Assembly: GCA_010672585.1 (NCBI GenBank)
Contig: JAAHGF010000001.1
Span: forward strand, 186,001 to 250,000
Direction: 5' to 3'
DNA from: Okeania sp. SIO1I7
GTDB lineage: Bacteria > Cyanobacteriota > Cyanobacteriia > Cyanobacteriales > Microcoleaceae
Length of the DNA: 64,000 bases
The notes under the pieces: model-generated
Database searches by the model: none
What the model was told of the DNA's origin: nothing
Seen by the model: only the letters and a program-made list of their open reading frames with translations
Shown: piece after piece, positions 56,335 to 64,000 of the stretch
Position numbering within the stretch: position 1 is the stretch's first letter
How the letters are laid out: the number at the start of each line of letters is the position of its first letter
Translations under genes and position numbers: made by a program

Positions 56335-57027
56335 TTATTCTGTCTGATCCCCCGAAATATTTTCCTCAATTGTTTGATAACATTCAGAAACAGAAGCTCT
56401 TTGTGTCATCGCAGTCACTAATGCTTGATAAGCAGATTGATGATTTTCTATTAAACTACGCGCTTGTAAAGATGCCCAACTTTGTTTCAGTTTAGATTCT
56501 GTAGAGCGCTTTAATTGTGTTAAAATTACCGTAATTTTTGCCCGGTCTTCTGCTCCACCCTCAGTATTACCATAAACTAAATCTTCTGCAGCAATACCCG
56601 CCATCCAGACAGTACAATATTGGTCAATCGTTTGTTCAGAAATCATTCCTCTCTGTAACTGAGCAGCCAACTTTTGGTCATCAAACCTAACCCCACCCTG
56701 AGCAGACTGACCTTGCCGAAATGCTTCCCATGCACTGAGAGCATACCCACTAACAGGAATTTCTAATAAATAAGCTACCAAAAAATGTCCAGCTTCGTGA
56801 CGAATTATCCGCTCGCGTCTTTCTGAGGATGCACCTTCCACTAAGTCTACAATAATCATACTTCCCTGACCTTGCCATCCCAATGTATCTACAGTAACTA
56901 ATACCATCACAGAAAAAGTAGCGATCGCGGGTATTACTGGGGATATATTAAAAATTGGTCCGAGTAAAGCAGACATTGTCAGTATAAAAATACTAATCGC
57001 AATAATATTCAGGGAAGTTTGTCTCAT
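56335..57027 (-). CDS. M41-like membrane metalloprotease without AAA domain
   Basis: Two transmembrane helices (about 7-27 and 30-46) are followed by a zinc protease domain with HEAGH at residues 77-81 and EDRAKI near 176 as the likely third ligand region. FtsH proteins have the same M41 domain after an AAA+ module; here the AAA module is missing and the protein has only 230 residues. Stand-alone M41-like proteins occur in cyanobacteria and plastids. How it acts without an ATPase is unknown; it may work with an FtsH partner or on unfolded membrane substrates. Its stop codon lies in the target duplication of the element at 56101-56331. Confidence 0.85.
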   Translation of the reverse strand: MRQTSLNIIAISIFILTMSALLGPIFNISPVIPAIATFSVMVLVTVDTLGWQGQGSMIIVDLVEGASSERRERIIRHEAGHFLVAYLLEIPVSGYALSAWEAFRQGQSAQGGVRFDDQKLAAQLQRGMISEQTIDQYCTVWMAGIAAEDLVYGNTEGGAEDRAKITVILTQLKRSTESKLKQSWASLQARSLIENHQSAYQALVTAMTQRASVSECYQTIEENISGDQTE

Positions 57028-57062
57028 ATAGCAAGGAAAATATAGTGTATAATAGTAGATAT

Positions 57063-57935
57063 CTAATTTTCAGTTTGTTGCTCTTCTTCAAGTGACCTAG
57101 CTTGTTCAAAAGTTTGTGAACTATGACCATCGCCTACAAATCTCCAATGCCAGGGTTCATAACTAATACCTTGAGGATTATCTCTCGGAAACGATAACTC
57201 AAAACCATAATTACCTGCATTTTCTTGCAACCATTGGAAAGCTTTTGTATTTTCAAAACTAACTTTGAGATAACTATCTGGTACTCTAGCATCTCCAATA
57301 TCAATGGCATATCCTGTATGATGTTCACTATAACCGGGAGGCGCACTAACTTCAGCTCGTTGATATGTTGCTTGTCCTCGCTTTGCCTTTAGCTCAAAAA
57401 ACAAATATTCTTGATCTGCCAAAGTTCTGAACCCGGAAATAGGAACCAAATTAATATTTGCGGCCCAAGCGGCGTCTGTCATGGCATTAAATCTTTCTGC
57501 TGCATTTGAGCGGAGTCTGATATTTTGATTGCCAAAAACTGGTGTTAATTCCTGCCAAGTTGCTTCTTGATATGGCAAATGTCCAAGAATATTTTCTTTC
57601 TGCTCAATAGAAGGAGTCGGAGATGGTGAGGGGGTTACTACTGTAGGAGTTGGAGATGGTTCAACTAATTTTATACCTAAATTTTGTTTGATTTGGCTAA
57701 CAAAAGCTTTGTCTTGAGTTTGATTAAGTTGGAAGTGCAGACCAATACTAATTATCAGAGCGATCGCTCCTACACCTAATAATTTCCAAATCTGCCATTT
57801 TTTCTGAGACTGAATAGGTTGCTGTTTTGGACTTTTGTCTTCATCTCTTACAGCTTCGGGAATGTCATCGACTAGCAATTTTGGTTCATCTGGAGATTTT
57901 TTCTTAAATAGACCGAGCTTATTCAAAATTTTCAC
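57063..57935 (-). CDS. D-alanyl-D-alanine carboxypeptidase, VanY/M15B family
   Basis: The 290-residue protein has a cytoplasmic N-terminus, a transmembrane anchor at about 51-70, a Pro/Ser/Thr linker (VEPSPTPTVVTPSPSPTPS) and an M15B catalytic domain (about 120-275). The zinc ligands are in SEHHTGYAIDIGD and EPWHWRFVG. It trims stem-peptide ends in the periplasm. The M41-like gene follows 35 bases later on the same strand, so the two may be co-transcribed. Confidence 0.9.
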   Translation of the reverse strand: MKILNKLGLFKKKSPDEPKLLVDDIPEAVRDEDKSPKQQPIQSQKKWQIWKLLGVGAIALIISIGLHFQLNQTQDKAFVSQIKQNLGIKLVEPSPTPTVVTPSPSPTPSIEQKENILGHLPYQEATWQELTPVFGNQNIRLRSNAAERFNAMTDAAWAANINLVPISGFRTLADQEYLFFELKAKRGQATYQRAEVSAPPGYSEHHTGYAIDIGDARVPDSYLKVSFENTKAFQWLQENAGNYGFELSFPRDNPQGISYEPWHWRFVGDGHSSQTFEQARSLEEEQQTEN

Positions 57936-58087
57936 TCCTGCACTTACACTGAAATCATCAATAATTAGAGCTTTGTTGATTGAGTTTTTGTCACCTTTGA
58001 TAGTGCTGCACTAGGCTTACTATTTTTGTGACTACTCCATAAAATTGATCTAAATTATCACAATGTGACATTTACTCATCTTCAAAT

Positions 58088-58157
58088 TTCTGCTTCATCA
58101 TATTTAAGTCCCTACGGCTCAGTAGGGAATCTCCGCACCTTTAGGCCGGAGAGGATG
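58088..58157 (+). repeat. Solo IS200/IS605-type right end
   Basis: Two hairpins in a row, GTCCCTAC-GGCTCA-GTAGGG and CTCCGCACC-TTTAG-GCCGGAG, are followed by AGGATGTCAAC. Position and form are those of an IS200/IS605 right end with its scaffold-RNA hairpins and TCAA-type border, but no tnpA or tnpB sequence is nearby. It ends 10 bases from the XRE gene stop. Confidence 0.5.
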
Positions 58158-58168
58158 TCAACATCTGT

Positions 58169-58480
58169 TTAATGGCCAGTTGCTGATTCTGTACTTTTTA
58201 TCTCACTTACTCCATTATTATTGTCATTATTTTCGATTGTTTTTCTCGGTCTACCTGGTTTGCGCTTGTGGCGTTGACTAATAGACTTGTCACTAGCTAC
58301 TGCTAATTCTTCTGGAGTACATTTTAATATATCCAGAATTTCTAGGTACTTTTGGGGAGTCATTGTTGGTTCAGTACGCCCCGTTTCCCAGTTACGAACA
58401 CTGGTTTCGCTGATGCCTAGCCGATCTGCTACTTCTGCACGGGTAAGCCTCGCACGTTCTCTCAGGGCTTCCATATCCAT
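58169..58480 (-). CDS. XRE-family regulator with AT-hook-like tail
   Basis: The 103-residue protein has a helix-turn-helix of the Cro/CI type at about 10-60 (ARLTRAEVADRLGISETSVRNWETGRTEPTMTP). The C-terminal part contains RHKRKPGRPRKTIENN, whose KPGRPRK resembles an AT-hook minor-groove binder. This combination suits AT-rich promoters. It occurs alone, with AGGA about 8 bases before the ATG. Confidence 0.83.
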   Translation of the reverse strand: MDMEALRERARLTRAEVADRLGISETSVRNWETGRTEPTMTPQKYLEILDILKCTPEELAVASDKSISQRHKRKPGRPRKTIENNDNNNGVSEIKSTESATGH

Positions 58481-58930
58481 ATTTTTTATGTTTCCTCCAA
58501 CAATTATCTACAGTATAACTTTTTTTGAAAACCAATTTAGACAATTTATCAAACTACTTTATTCTAAACTTGTTAAAATAGAATTGTCTAGGTTTTTTTA
58601 AAAAAAGACTGAATTAAGGCAGAAGGCAGAGGGCAGGAGGCAGGAGGCAGAAGTCATCCCTGACTGAGTTTGAGCATTTATAAATACCCTAATTTATATC
58701 TATTACTTGCGTAGTGCTATACACTTAATGACTATAAAAAACAACCCATAATCCGGAGATGCAAATTATAGCATAAATATTTAAAAAAGTCAATACTTTT
58801 CTACTTTAATCAACGGATTTTACTGTAGTTTTAAGCATTCAGCTATCAGTTCAAGTAATATTAATATTTCAAAATAGCTACAATTTATGGGTATATAAAT
58901 TTTTTCCTCACACCAGAAACAGAAAGAAAT
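58481..58930. other. Spacer with GCAGGAG tandem and partial elements
   Basis: GGCAGAGG/GGCAGGA units at 58617-58650, a partial TATAGCGCTACGC-family element (58650-58721) and a single GTAAGCATT-type end near 58834 (TAAGCATTCAGCTATCAG) are present. No gene is supported. Confidence 0.6.
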
Positions 58931-59107
58931 ATGTTTATGTCTGTTGAGACTTACCAAAATAATATCCAAAGTTTATTAGGCCAAATATTTTTTCTAATAT
59001 TTGTATTTGCTCCCTTTATAATTTATTTTATCTATAAAAACTTTCCTAAAAATAATGCAATTATTCCTTATTACGCTAATTCAGCTAAAATTGATGAAAG
59101 AAGCTGA
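58931..59107 (+). CDS. Small single-span membrane protein
   Basis: A 58-codon frame (MFMSVETYQNNIQSLLGQIF...KNFPKNNAIIPYYANSAKIDERS) has one hydrophobic helix at about 19-35 (IFFLIFVFAPFIIYFIY) followed by a basic stretch. AGAAAGAAAT precedes the ATG, a weak purine-rich site. An ATG two codons later is an alternative start. It is not one of the small photosystem or cytochrome subunits I can recall. Composition fits a real small membrane protein, but homology is needed for proof. Confidence 0.45.
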   Translation: MFMSVETYQNNIQSLLGQIFFLIFVFAPFIIYFIYKNFPKNNAIIPYYANSAKIDERS

Positions 59108-59165
59108 ATAAAATAATGTAATGGGGTGATAAGTGTTTAAAAGGTAATTTTTTTCATCTTTTAAA

Positions 59166-59588
59166 CTATGATGAATATAAATTAGCTTTACTTTTCATCA
59201 ATTGAAAAATATTGTAAAAACCATTAGCACGAGAAGGAGTCAAGCTTGCTTTTAAACCTGTTTCTTGAATAAAATCTGGAGTTATTTGATTTATTTCTTG
59301 AGGAGTTAATCCATTAATTCCCTCAATTAATAAAGCCACTAATCCCTTTACTAACTGAGCATCAGAATCTCCTTGATACCAAACCTTACCATCATTTAAG
59401 TTGGCAGTAATATATACCTGAGATTGACAACCATAAACCTTGTTTTCTGGTATCTTTTCAGCTTCAGGAAAATCAGGTAATTTTTTGGCGTACCAAAGCA
59501 GTTGTTCATAGCGCAACTTATTAGAAGATGCCCGTTTGAATTTGTTAACAATACGTTCTAATGATGGTGGTAAAGCCATAGATAGCAC
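59166..59588 (-). CDS. sufE: SufE-family sulfur acceptor
   Basis: The 140-residue protein accepts sulfur from the cysteine desulfurase SufS during iron-sulfur cluster assembly. The acceptor is Cys54 in VYGCQSQVY, and the family pattern continues with YQGDSDAQLVKGLVALLIEGINGLTPQEI. ATG at 59588 and ATG at 59579 (MALPPSL) are both possible; the second fits other members better. No other suf gene is near. Confidence 0.9.
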   Translation of the reverse strand: MLSMALPPSLERIVNKFKRASSNKLRYEQLLWYAKKLPDFPEAEKIPENKVYGCQSQVYITANLNDGKVWYQGDSDAQLVKGLVALLIEGINGLTPQEINQITPDFIQETGLKASLTPSRANGFYNIFQLMKSKANLYSS

Positions 59589-60086
59589 TCAAACAAATAA
59601 AAGTAATTATGTAGTAAGTTAATTATAACAGATTTTTTGTGTGGAGTAAATCATAGAAAACCTTAAATAAATCTTTAATTTAAAATCTGATTTTTTGGCA
59701 AAAAATACGAGCTTAAGAAATGAATAAATCAACTAAATTGTTATTTAAATTGGATGTAGATTTTTATCTATAGCAGGTAGAAAAATAACTAATAAACTCA
59801 GAGAAGCTATCAAAAGTAAATTATATCACTTTTTATTTGTGAACTAAAGTTTATGCTTAATCTGAAAATACTAACCAATGAAAATAAGTGAGTATCAACG
59901 TGGATGAAATGATTACCAAATATAATAATAGTGAGGCTTGAAAATAATTTCAACATTACACTTAAATATAAGACCTAACCACTGAGAATCTGAAAGGAGG
60001 AAAAAACCTCCCACACCCATCTTTGTCTGATGTCAGGTACAATAGTTAAATAAACTTAACACTAATAGTTGTAATAAAAACTTCTT
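59589..60086. other. Leader region of typA
   Basis: About 500 AT-rich bases. A small hairpin GGAGGAAAAAACCTCC lies at 59997-60012, about 75 bases before typA, and could be a leader element. No gene or repeat is supported. Confidence 0.45.
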
Positions 60087-61877
60087 ATGTCTCTTCCTAT
60101 TCGCAACGTAGCCATCATTGCCCACGTTGACCATGGCAAAACAACCCTAGTTGACTCACTCCTCAAACAATCCGGTATCTTCCGCGAAGGGGAAGAGGTT
60201 CCTGATTGTGTAATGGACTCCAATGACTTGGAAAGGGAACGTGGGATTACAATTCTTTCCAAAAATACTGCCGTAAGATACAAGGATACTCTAATTAATA
60301 TTGTTGATACCCCCGGTCACGCTGACTTTGGAGGAGAAGTAGAACGAGTCCTGGGTATGGTTGACGGTTGTTTACTAATTGTTGATGCTAATGAAGGCCC
60401 AATGCCTCAAACTCGCTTTGTCCTTAAAAAAGCTCTGGAAAAAGGATTACGGCCCATAGTTATCGTCAACAAAATTGACCGTCCCCGAGCTGACCCCCAC
60501 GCTGCTGTGGATAAAGTTCTAGACCTATTTATAGAACTGGGAGCAGATGATGACCAATGTGACTTTCCATATTTGTTTGCCTCTGGTTTGGCAGGTTACG
60601 CCAAAAAAGAACTGGATGTAGAGTCAACAGATATGCAATGTTTATTCGATGCTATTTTAGATCATGTCCCACCACCAGTGGGAGACCCTGAAAAACCTCT
60701 ACAGTTACAGGTGACAACTCTCGACTATTCAGAATATTTGGGCAGAATAGTTGTAGGTCGCATTCACAATGGTGTGATTAGGTCTGGGCAACAAGCAGCT
60801 ATTGTCAAGGAAGATGGGACTGTTGTCAAATCAAAAATTTCTAAACTAATGGGTTTTGAAGGTCTGGCACGCATTGACATTGAAGAAGCTGCTGCTGGTA
60901 ATCTTGTGGCAGTTGCTGGATTTAGTGATGCTAATATTGGTGAAACTATTACTTGTCCTAATGAACCTCAAGCACTACCTTTAATTAAGGTAGATGAACC
61001 TACTCTCCAAATGACTTTTTCTGTAAATGACTCTCCATTTGCTGGGAAAGAAGGAAAATTTGTAACTTCTCGACAAGTGCGCGATCGCTTAATGCGAGAG
61101 TTAGAAACTAATGTTGCATTGCGAGTAGAGGAAACTGACTCTCCAGAGAAATTTGCTGTTTCTGGTCGTGGGGAACTGCACTTAGGTATTTTGATTGAAA
61201 CTATGCGTCGAGAAGGTTATGAGTTTCAAGTTTCCCAACCTCAAGTTATTTACCGGGAAGTCAATGGTCAACCATGCGAACCATTTGAACTTTTAGTAAT
61301 GGATGTTCCTGAAGATGCTGTTGGTGGTTGCATTGAAAGAATAGGTCAGCGCAAAGGTGAAATGCAGAATATGCAGGTGGGTACAAATGGTCGTACTCAG
61401 TTAGATTTTTCTGTTCCTGCTCGTGGTTTGATTGGTTTCCGGGGTGAGTTTATGCGTTTGACTCGTGGGGAAGGTATTATGAACCACAGTTTCTTAGATT
61501 ATCGTCCGTTTATTGGTGAGATTGAAGCGCGACGCAATGGGGTAATTATTGTATTTGAGGAAGGTGTGGCGACTTTTTATGCGTTGAAAAATGCTGAAGA
61601 CCGTGGAGTGTTTTTTATTACTCCTGGTACGAAGGTTTATAAGGGTATGATTGTAGGAGAGCATAACCGTCCTCAAGATTTAGATTTGAATGTCTGTAAA
61701 ACTAAGCAGTTGACTAACCATCGTTCTGCAACTGGGGATGAATTGGTGCAGTTACAATCGCCTGTGGATATGAGTTTGGAGCGAGCGTTGGAATATATTG
61801 GACCGGATGAGTTGGTGGAAATTACTCCTGAGTCAATTCGGTTGCGGAAGGTAAGTAAGAAGTTGGTGAAGCGTTAA
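60087..61877 (+). CDS. typA: Ribosome-binding GTPase TypA/BipA
   Basis: The 596-residue translational GTPase has G1 [10 protein letters not shown] at about 11-20, the switch region [15 protein letters not shown]3 [14 protein letters not shown] and G4 NKIDRP. It is followed by domains II, III/V and the BipA-specific C-terminus ([27 protein letters not shown]). It acts on ribosome assembly and stress translation, especially in cold. Length is normal and the ORF is intact. Start [18 protein letters not shown] is the usual one. Confidence 0.96.
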   Translation: MSLPIRNVAIIAHVDHGKTTLVDSLLKQSGIFREGEEVPDCVMDSNDLERERGITILSKNTAVRYKDTLINIVDTPGHADFGGEVERVLGMVDGCLLIVDANEGPMPQTRFVLKKALEKGLRPIVIVNKIDRPRADPHAAVDKVLDLFIELGADDDQCDFPYLFASGLAGYAKKELDVESTDMQCLFDAILDHVPPPVGDPEKPLQLQVTTLDYSEYLGRIVVGRIHNGVIRSGQQAAIVKEDGTVVKSKISKLMGFEGLARIDIEEAAAGNLVAVAGFSDANIGETITCPNEPQALPLIKVDEPTLQMTFSVNDSPFAGKEGKFVTSRQVRDRLMRELETNVALRVEETDSPEKFAVSGRGELHLGILIETMRREGYEFQVSQPQVIYREVNGQPCEPFELLVMDVPEDAVGGCIERIGQRKGEMQNMQVGTNGRTQLDFSVPARGLIGFRGEFMRLTRGEGIMNHSFLDYRPFIGEIEARRNGVIIVFEEGVATFYALKNAEDRGVFFITPGTKVYKGMIVGEHNRPQDLDLNVCKTKQLTNHRSATGDELVQLQSPVDMSLERALEYIGPDELVEITPESIRLRKVSKKLVKR

Positions 61878-62165
61878 CGAAGTCAGAAGTCAGAAGTCAG
61901 AAGTCAGAAGTTAACCCACCCCTAACCCCTCCCAGGAGGGGAAGTAGGGGAGCGGGGGAGTGGGGGAGTGGGAGAGATCGAGACACCTAGAAGCAACAAT
62001 CTATTACACAGTTTTAGGTGTGCTACTCCATTGCAATAATACTTACCGAATAATTGTGGTTTAAAGTCTCCCCTTTTTAGGGGGATAATAAAGAAAAATT
62101 TTCATGATTAGTCAATCCTATCCGTTTTAAAGGAGAGGTAATTATTAATTATTAATTATTAATTA
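61878..62165. repeat. AGAAGTC, GGGGGAGT and TTAATTA tandems
   Basis: A seven-base GAAGTCA run directly follows the typA stop, then a C-rich/G-rich block, a CTCCCC/GGGGA hairpin near 62070 and a TAATTAT tandem reaching the stop of the next, convergent gene. Confidence 0.8.
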
Positions 62166-62945
62166 TTAATTATTAATTATTGAACCCTCCTCCCTGTTTC
62201 TAGAGATATTTAATGAACCTGTTAAGTAAATACCGAATAAACCCAGAGCAATTATTGTTGTGGGTTCGGGAACATCAACCTTAATAATCTCAGCATATAA
62301 TATTGCATTTGCTACTGAATGTTCTGGGGAGTTAAACTCACTGAGAAAAGTATTACCACCGTCACTAGAAAAACCAGCTAATTTCAAGGTGTAATCTACT
62401 CCAGCAAAGTTAAAAGAATCATTTGTTAGACCATTAGCAGTAAAAAGAAGTATATCTCCATCTAAAACTGGGTCGTTGTAAATGTTAGGAGTATTGAAAA
62501 TATTGAAGGTGTAGTTGAAGTTTTCTGCGTTGTTGAAAGGATTAGTAAAAGACAGTTCAACCTCTAGAGGAAAGTCTCCATTAAAACCATAGTAAGTAGC
62601 GCCATTACCATAGGTTAAATCACCAACAGCAAATAAAGTATTTACATCCGTGCTGAAACTTAAGCCATCATACTGAACATAATTTCTGAACGATGTAGTG
62701 GCAGCAATTCCCCAAGTTAATCTGTTATTTGTCCCACCGTTTTCATCTGAGAGAAATTCCACACCAGTAGATACAACGGGTAAACCCCAAGATCCAGATG
62801 ATGTTCCAGAAAAAGTAATGGCTTGGGCGTTTTCTGTTGCTGCAAATAAGATAGTAGTAGTTGCTACTAAGGTTGTTAAAAGTTTAGGTATGTTCATTGC
62901 AAACTGTTCTGTTGATTTTTTATTTATATTAGTCCGTTGTTTCAA
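62166..62945 (-). CDS. PEP-CTERM anchored secreted protein
   Basis: The 259-residue protein has a signal peptide at about 17-42 (LLTTLVATTTILFAATENAQA), a beta-rich middle domain without recognisable family (SGTSSGSWGLPVVSTGVEF), and the C-terminal sorting signal VPEPTTIIALGLFGIYL with a final basic SRNRE. PEP-CTERM proteins are processed by an exosortase and end on the cell surface. In-frame ATGs at 62945 and 62897 (MNIPKLL) are possible starts; the second fits a normal signal peptide better. Confidence 0.85.
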   Translation of the reverse strand: MKQRTNINKKSTEQFAMNIPKLLTTLVATTTILFAATENAQAITFSGTSSGSWGLPVVSTGVEFLSDENGGTNNRLTWGIAATTSFRNYVQYDGLSFSTDVNTLFAVGDLTYGNGATYYGFNGDFPLEVELSFTNPFNNAENFNYTFNIFNTPNIYNDPVLDGDILLFTANGLTNDSFNFAGVDYTLKLAGFSSDGGNTFLSEFNSPEHSVANAILYAEIIKVDVPEPTTIIALGLFGIYLTGSLNISRNREEGSIINN

Positions 62946-63137
62946 TAGACTTATCCGGAAAATAAAGATATAAGATCAATTTTATCACAGGAAAATTTTA
63001 AGTAAATTTTCTGATATATTTAATAGCTTAGTTATTAATTTTACTTAGAGAACAACTTTAATTTTGGTAGTCCTAAACAGATAAGGATATTAGTTGCTAC
63101 ATTCCTTTAATTGTCAGAAGGTAGACTAGAAAAATCA

Positions 63138-64000
63138 TTACTTGTTTACCACGACCATTCTTTGTATAAACTTTTTTAACTTTGAAAATTCATCTTTCTG
63201 AGCAATAATTCTGATTGGACGCACAAAATAGTATAGAAAAGATAGTGATTTTGGTAATGGCAGAAATTCTTGATCTTTTCCACTAGGTACAACAGAAAAG
63301 TAAATGATATTACGAGCTTTTCGGATTCTTCGCCTGAAGCTTCTTGTATATAAAAGGAAAAAGTGTAGAATAGAATGGGGAGCACTACTCAAAAAGCGAA
63401 AAAGAAAGTGCTCTAATTTTGTAGTTGGGGTACCTGGGGTAAATAAAAAACGTTTGCTTACTTGAGAAACAAGTAATTTAACAACTGGATCAGCTTTCTG
63501 GATTTTTTGCCCAATTGCTTCTGGAAAAGATACTCCCCAAAGTTCATTTATTAGTAAAAGAGCAAGGAATAGAAATTTCTTAATGCCGAGATTCTTTGAA
63601 GTTTCGATGACCATTTCCCAATCCATTTCTGGATGAACATAGATAAGTTGAGCCAAATCACATAGCCATTTTAGCTGTCTCCAACGATCCTTAGATCCAT
63701 GTATACAGAGAATAACTATTAAATCCTCTGGGGGAAAGTGAAGTACTTTTTTGCCAGACAATTCCACTAATTCTAGTCGCTGCCAAAAAGGTTCAATATC
63801 AATGTCAAAAGGAATCATGCCACCACCTACATTGATATGCTTTGTAGCAATTTTCCAGTGCAGTTCTAGGAAAATATTTTTTTCATCATTAAATTTATAA
63901 AACTTGTAGTTGTAATGAAACTTCAGTAATTTTGATTCTTTGGCAAGGGTTTGAGTTGGTGTTTCATATCCTTCAGCAAGAAGTAATACTTTAGCCTTCA
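63138..64000 (-). CDS. Nucleotidyltransferase-family protein (PF14907-like), 5' end outside window
   Basis: The frame is open from the stop at 63138 to the window edge, reading AKVLLLAEGYETPTQTLAKE at the edge, then FLELHWKIATKHINV and DIEPFWQRLELVELSGKKVLHFPPEDLIVILCIHGSKDRWRQLKWLCDLAQLI. The HWK...PxDLxxxLCxHGxKxxWxxLxWLxDLA pattern is that of the uncharacterised nucleotidyltransferase family often found near polysaccharide or ribosomal-peptide gene clusters. The ATG at 63818 is internal to the frame and not the start. At least 287 residues are seen; the N-terminal catalytic part may be outside. Confidence 0.8.
   Translation of the reverse strand, partial: KAKVLLLAEGYETPTQTLAKESKLLKFHYNYKFYKFNDEKNIFLELHWKIATKHINVGGGMIPFDIDIEPFWQRLELVELSGKKVLHFPPEDLIVILCIHGSKDRWRQLKWLCDLAQLIYVHPEMDWEMVIETSKNLGIKKFLFLALLLINELWGVSFPEAIGQKIQKADPVVKLLVSQVSKRFLFTPGTPTTKLEHFLFRFLSSAPHSILHFFLLYTRSFRRRIRKARNIIYFSVVPSGKDQEFLPLPKSLSFLYYFVRPIRIIAQKDEFSKLKKFIQRMVVVNK

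Overview
The window is chromosomal DNA of a filamentous, probably non-heterocystous cyanobacterium of the Oscillatoriales type (inference). The direct signs are low GC with long AT-rich spacers, about thirty copies of the HIP1 octamer GCGATCGC, a ycf35-ycf46 pair, separate glycolate dehydrogenase subunits GlcE and GlcF, COP23 and DUF1574 proteins, a PEP-CTERM protein, and unusually dense short tandem repeats and miniature inverted-repeat elements. Repeat load and composition recall Okeania, Trichodesmium or Oscillatoria, but no species can be assigned by eye.

Layout. 0-8 kb: dgkA, trpG, a deleted TPR pseudogene, an acyl-CoA dehydrogenase, an M61 peptidase and a Crp-type regulator. 8-12 kb: ycf35, ycf46 and a ribbon-helix-helix protein among three TnpB remnants. 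12-18 kb: a secreted proteolysis island with a COP23 remnant, an intact COP23 protein, three trypsin-like proteases and a frameshifted secreted gene. 18-25 kb: glcF and glcE on the minus strand, separated by a triple-CHRD/RTX protein and a small secreted protein on the plus strand. 25-31 kb: an internally duplicated EF-hand protein, a methyltransferase and an S9 peptidase. 31-37 kb: an MscS-DEP channel, murG, an NTF2-like secreted protein and an SDR. 37.0-38.4 kb: eleven near-identical 121-124 bp units plus one divergent unit, each ending in an intrinsic-terminator hairpin. 38-48 kb: a methyltransferase, ppc, a small conserved-looking protein and a DUF1574 protein. 48-56 kb: a metzincin protease, a two-gene DUF6745 module and a TPR/FecR-like pair. 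56-64 kb: an M41-like protease without an AAA domain, a VanY-type peptidase, an XRE regulator with an AT-hook-like tail, sufE, typA, a PEP-CTERM protein and a partial nucleotidyltransferase-like gene.

Working together. Housekeeping genes (trpG, murG, ppc, glcE/glcF, sufE, typA) are scattered singly, with little operon structure. The clearest functional clusters are COP23 plus three proteases, the overlapping DUF6745 pair, and the TPR/FecR-like pair, whose TPR gene has a decayed inverted copy 52 kb away. Spacers are largely built of non-autonomous mobile elements; several show target-site duplications that can be read directly.

The best candidate for an undescribed system is the 37.0-38.4 kb array. 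It looks like a tandem battery of small RNAs, comparable in principle to the NsiR1 array of heterocystous cyanobacteria, but sequence relatedness could not be tested here. No tRNA, rRNA or CRISPR array was recognised.
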